Positions 6,509 through 6,717 of a DNA stretch of 6,717 bases are shown in pieces. The position numbers were made by a program, and so were the translations under genes. A model generated the notes under the pieces. That model was not told the origin of the DNA, ran no database searches, and saw nothing but the letters and a program-made list of their open reading frames with translations. The stretch's first letter is position 1. The number at the start of each line of letters is the position of its first letter. The stretch comes from Akkermansiaceae bacterium (GTDB taxonomy: Bacteria; Verrucomicrobiota; Verrucomicrobiia; Verrucomicrobiales; Akkermansiaceae): contig JALZUH010000003.1 in the NCBI GenBank assembly GCA_023301645.1, forward strand, positions 1 through 6,717, in the 5' to 3' direction.

Positions 6509-6537
6509 ATTATGCTAGGCTGGGAGGGACTTGTCAA
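6509..6537 (-). promoter_or_regulatory. Near-consensus sigma70 promoter of the channel gene
   Basis: On the minus strand a perfect -35 TTGACA (6537-6532), an optimal 17-bp spacer and a -10 CATAAT (6514-6509, five of six matches) lie directly upstream of the channel gene. Counting six bases beyond the -10 puts transcription start at about 6502-6501, on or one base before the GTG start codon. This implies a leaderless mRNA, or use of TTG at codon 5 with a very short leader. Confidence 0.85.
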
Positions 6538-6567
6538 AACATGTGTGAATAGTCGGACCAGCTGCGT

Positions 6568-6589
6568 GTTGCCTCATTGAAGAGGACAC
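6568..6589 (+). repeat. Copy 1 of a 22-bp direct repeat near the IS end
   Basis: GTTGCCTCAT, then TGAAGA, then GGACAC. The outer 10 and 6 bases are identical in copy 2; the six central bases differ at four positions. Each copy is also an imperfect dyad (here GTTGCCTC against GAGGACAC, six of eight pairs), as expected of a protein-binding site. Confidence 0.85.
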
Positions 6590-6623
6590 CCAAAAAAATA
6601 TGATTTATCTGAAAATAAGTCCC

Positions 6624-6645
6624 GTTGCCTCATAAATAAGGACAC
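6624..6645 (+). repeat. Copy 2 of the 22-bp direct repeat
   Basis: GTTGCCTCAT, then AAATAA, then GGACAC, 56 bp after copy 1 in the same orientation and 12 bp before the transposase start. The position suits a transposase-binding or autoregulatory site. The AT-rich stretch between the copies (6590-6620) holds TATGAT-like promoter elements without a convincing pair. Confidence 0.85.
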
Positions 6646-6657
6646 TCTACACCAACG

Positions 6658-6717
6658 ATGGCCATGAGTGAACAAAGCATAGAAGAATACACAGCAAAGA
6701 TGCGGGAGAGATATGCC
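6658..6717 (+). CDS. Probable transposase, N-terminal 20 codons (truncated by window end)
   Basis: An open frame starts at ATG 6658 (or ATG 6664) and is still open at the window end; it reads MAMSEQSIEEYTAKMRERYA. The charged helix 'EEYTAKMRERYA' resembles the N-termini of integrase-core (DDE) transposases that continue into a helix-turn-helix, as I recall them from Planctomycetes and Verrucomicrobia. No catalytic residue is inside the window. The flanking duplicated repeats support the mobile-element reading. No SD lies at normal spacing; AAGGA at 6638-6642 is 15 nt away. The function is an inference from a short segment and context. Confidence 0.5.
   Translation, partial: MAMSEQSIEEYTAKMRERYA

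Larger units (their letters stand above)
6567..6717 (+). mobile_element. Probable insertion sequence, left part, running out of the window
   Basis: The segment starts with TGTTGCC, has two copies of a 22-bp repeat, and leads into a probable transposase start. IS ends often begin TG and carry multiple transposase-binding repeats. The exact left boundary is inferred: the right end and any target-site duplication lie outside. It sits upstream of, and divergent to, the channel gene, about 30 bp beyond that gene's -35 box. The IS family cannot be assigned from 20 residues. Confidence 0.5.

Noticed and set aside
6275..6580. 101-codon plus-strand frame opposite the channel N-terminus
   Set aside because: It is antisense to S1-S2 coding sequence and the channel promoter, with low-complexity Ser/Thr/Arg content typical of a shadow frame.
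6568..6645. Possible start of a CRISPR array (two repeats with a 34-nt spacer)
   Set aside because: Only two copies exist, the repeat cores differ, no cas genes are near, and a protein-coding start follows within 12 bp; transposon-end repeats explain it better.

Overview
The window reads as a bacterial chromosome segment of about 50% GC, most likely from the Verrucomicrobiota/Planctomycetota side of the tree. That placement rests on remembered family resemblance: a metal ABC permease fused to a DtxR/MntR-like domain, starts without Shine-Dalgarno (SD) sequences, and the style of the transposase N-terminus. No search was run.

Positions 1-3169, plus strand, hold a troABCD/mntABCD-type manganese/zinc/iron ABC importer. 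It comprises the last 24 codons of the substrate-binding protein, the ATPase, a permease carrying a fused C-terminal DtxR/MntR-like winged-helix and metal-binding dimerisation domain, and a second permease. The last three genes are translationally packed (TAG|ATG abutment, then an ATGA overlap). A 75-bp gap before the ATPase holds a 15-bp near-palindrome next to a -10-like hexamer, a candidate internal operator/promoter.

Positions 3170-3452 carry no gene. They hold a weak terminator candidate for the ABC operon and a strong intrinsic terminator for the convergent minus-strand genes.

Positions 3453-6501, minus strand, are transcribed right to left. First comes a voltage-gated-type K+ channel with a C-terminal zinc ribbon and a TGVGYGD filter, driven by a near-consensus sigma70 promoter whose predicted start falls on the GTG start codon (leaderless). 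Next is prmA (ribosomal protein L11 methyltransferase), followed by a class I aspartate-type aminotransferase. They may be co-transcribed, but gaps of 58 and 135 bp and a hairpin after prmA leave separate transcription possible. No shared pathway is evident.

Positions 6502-6717 hold the channel promoter and then the left part of a probable insertion sequence: two copies of a 22-bp repeat 56 bp apart, then the first 20 codons of a probable transposase that leaves the window.

The points most worth a second look are the permease-repressor fusion with altered N-terminal metal ligands, its possible operator, the leaderless channel promoter, and the absence of SD sequences at every start here.
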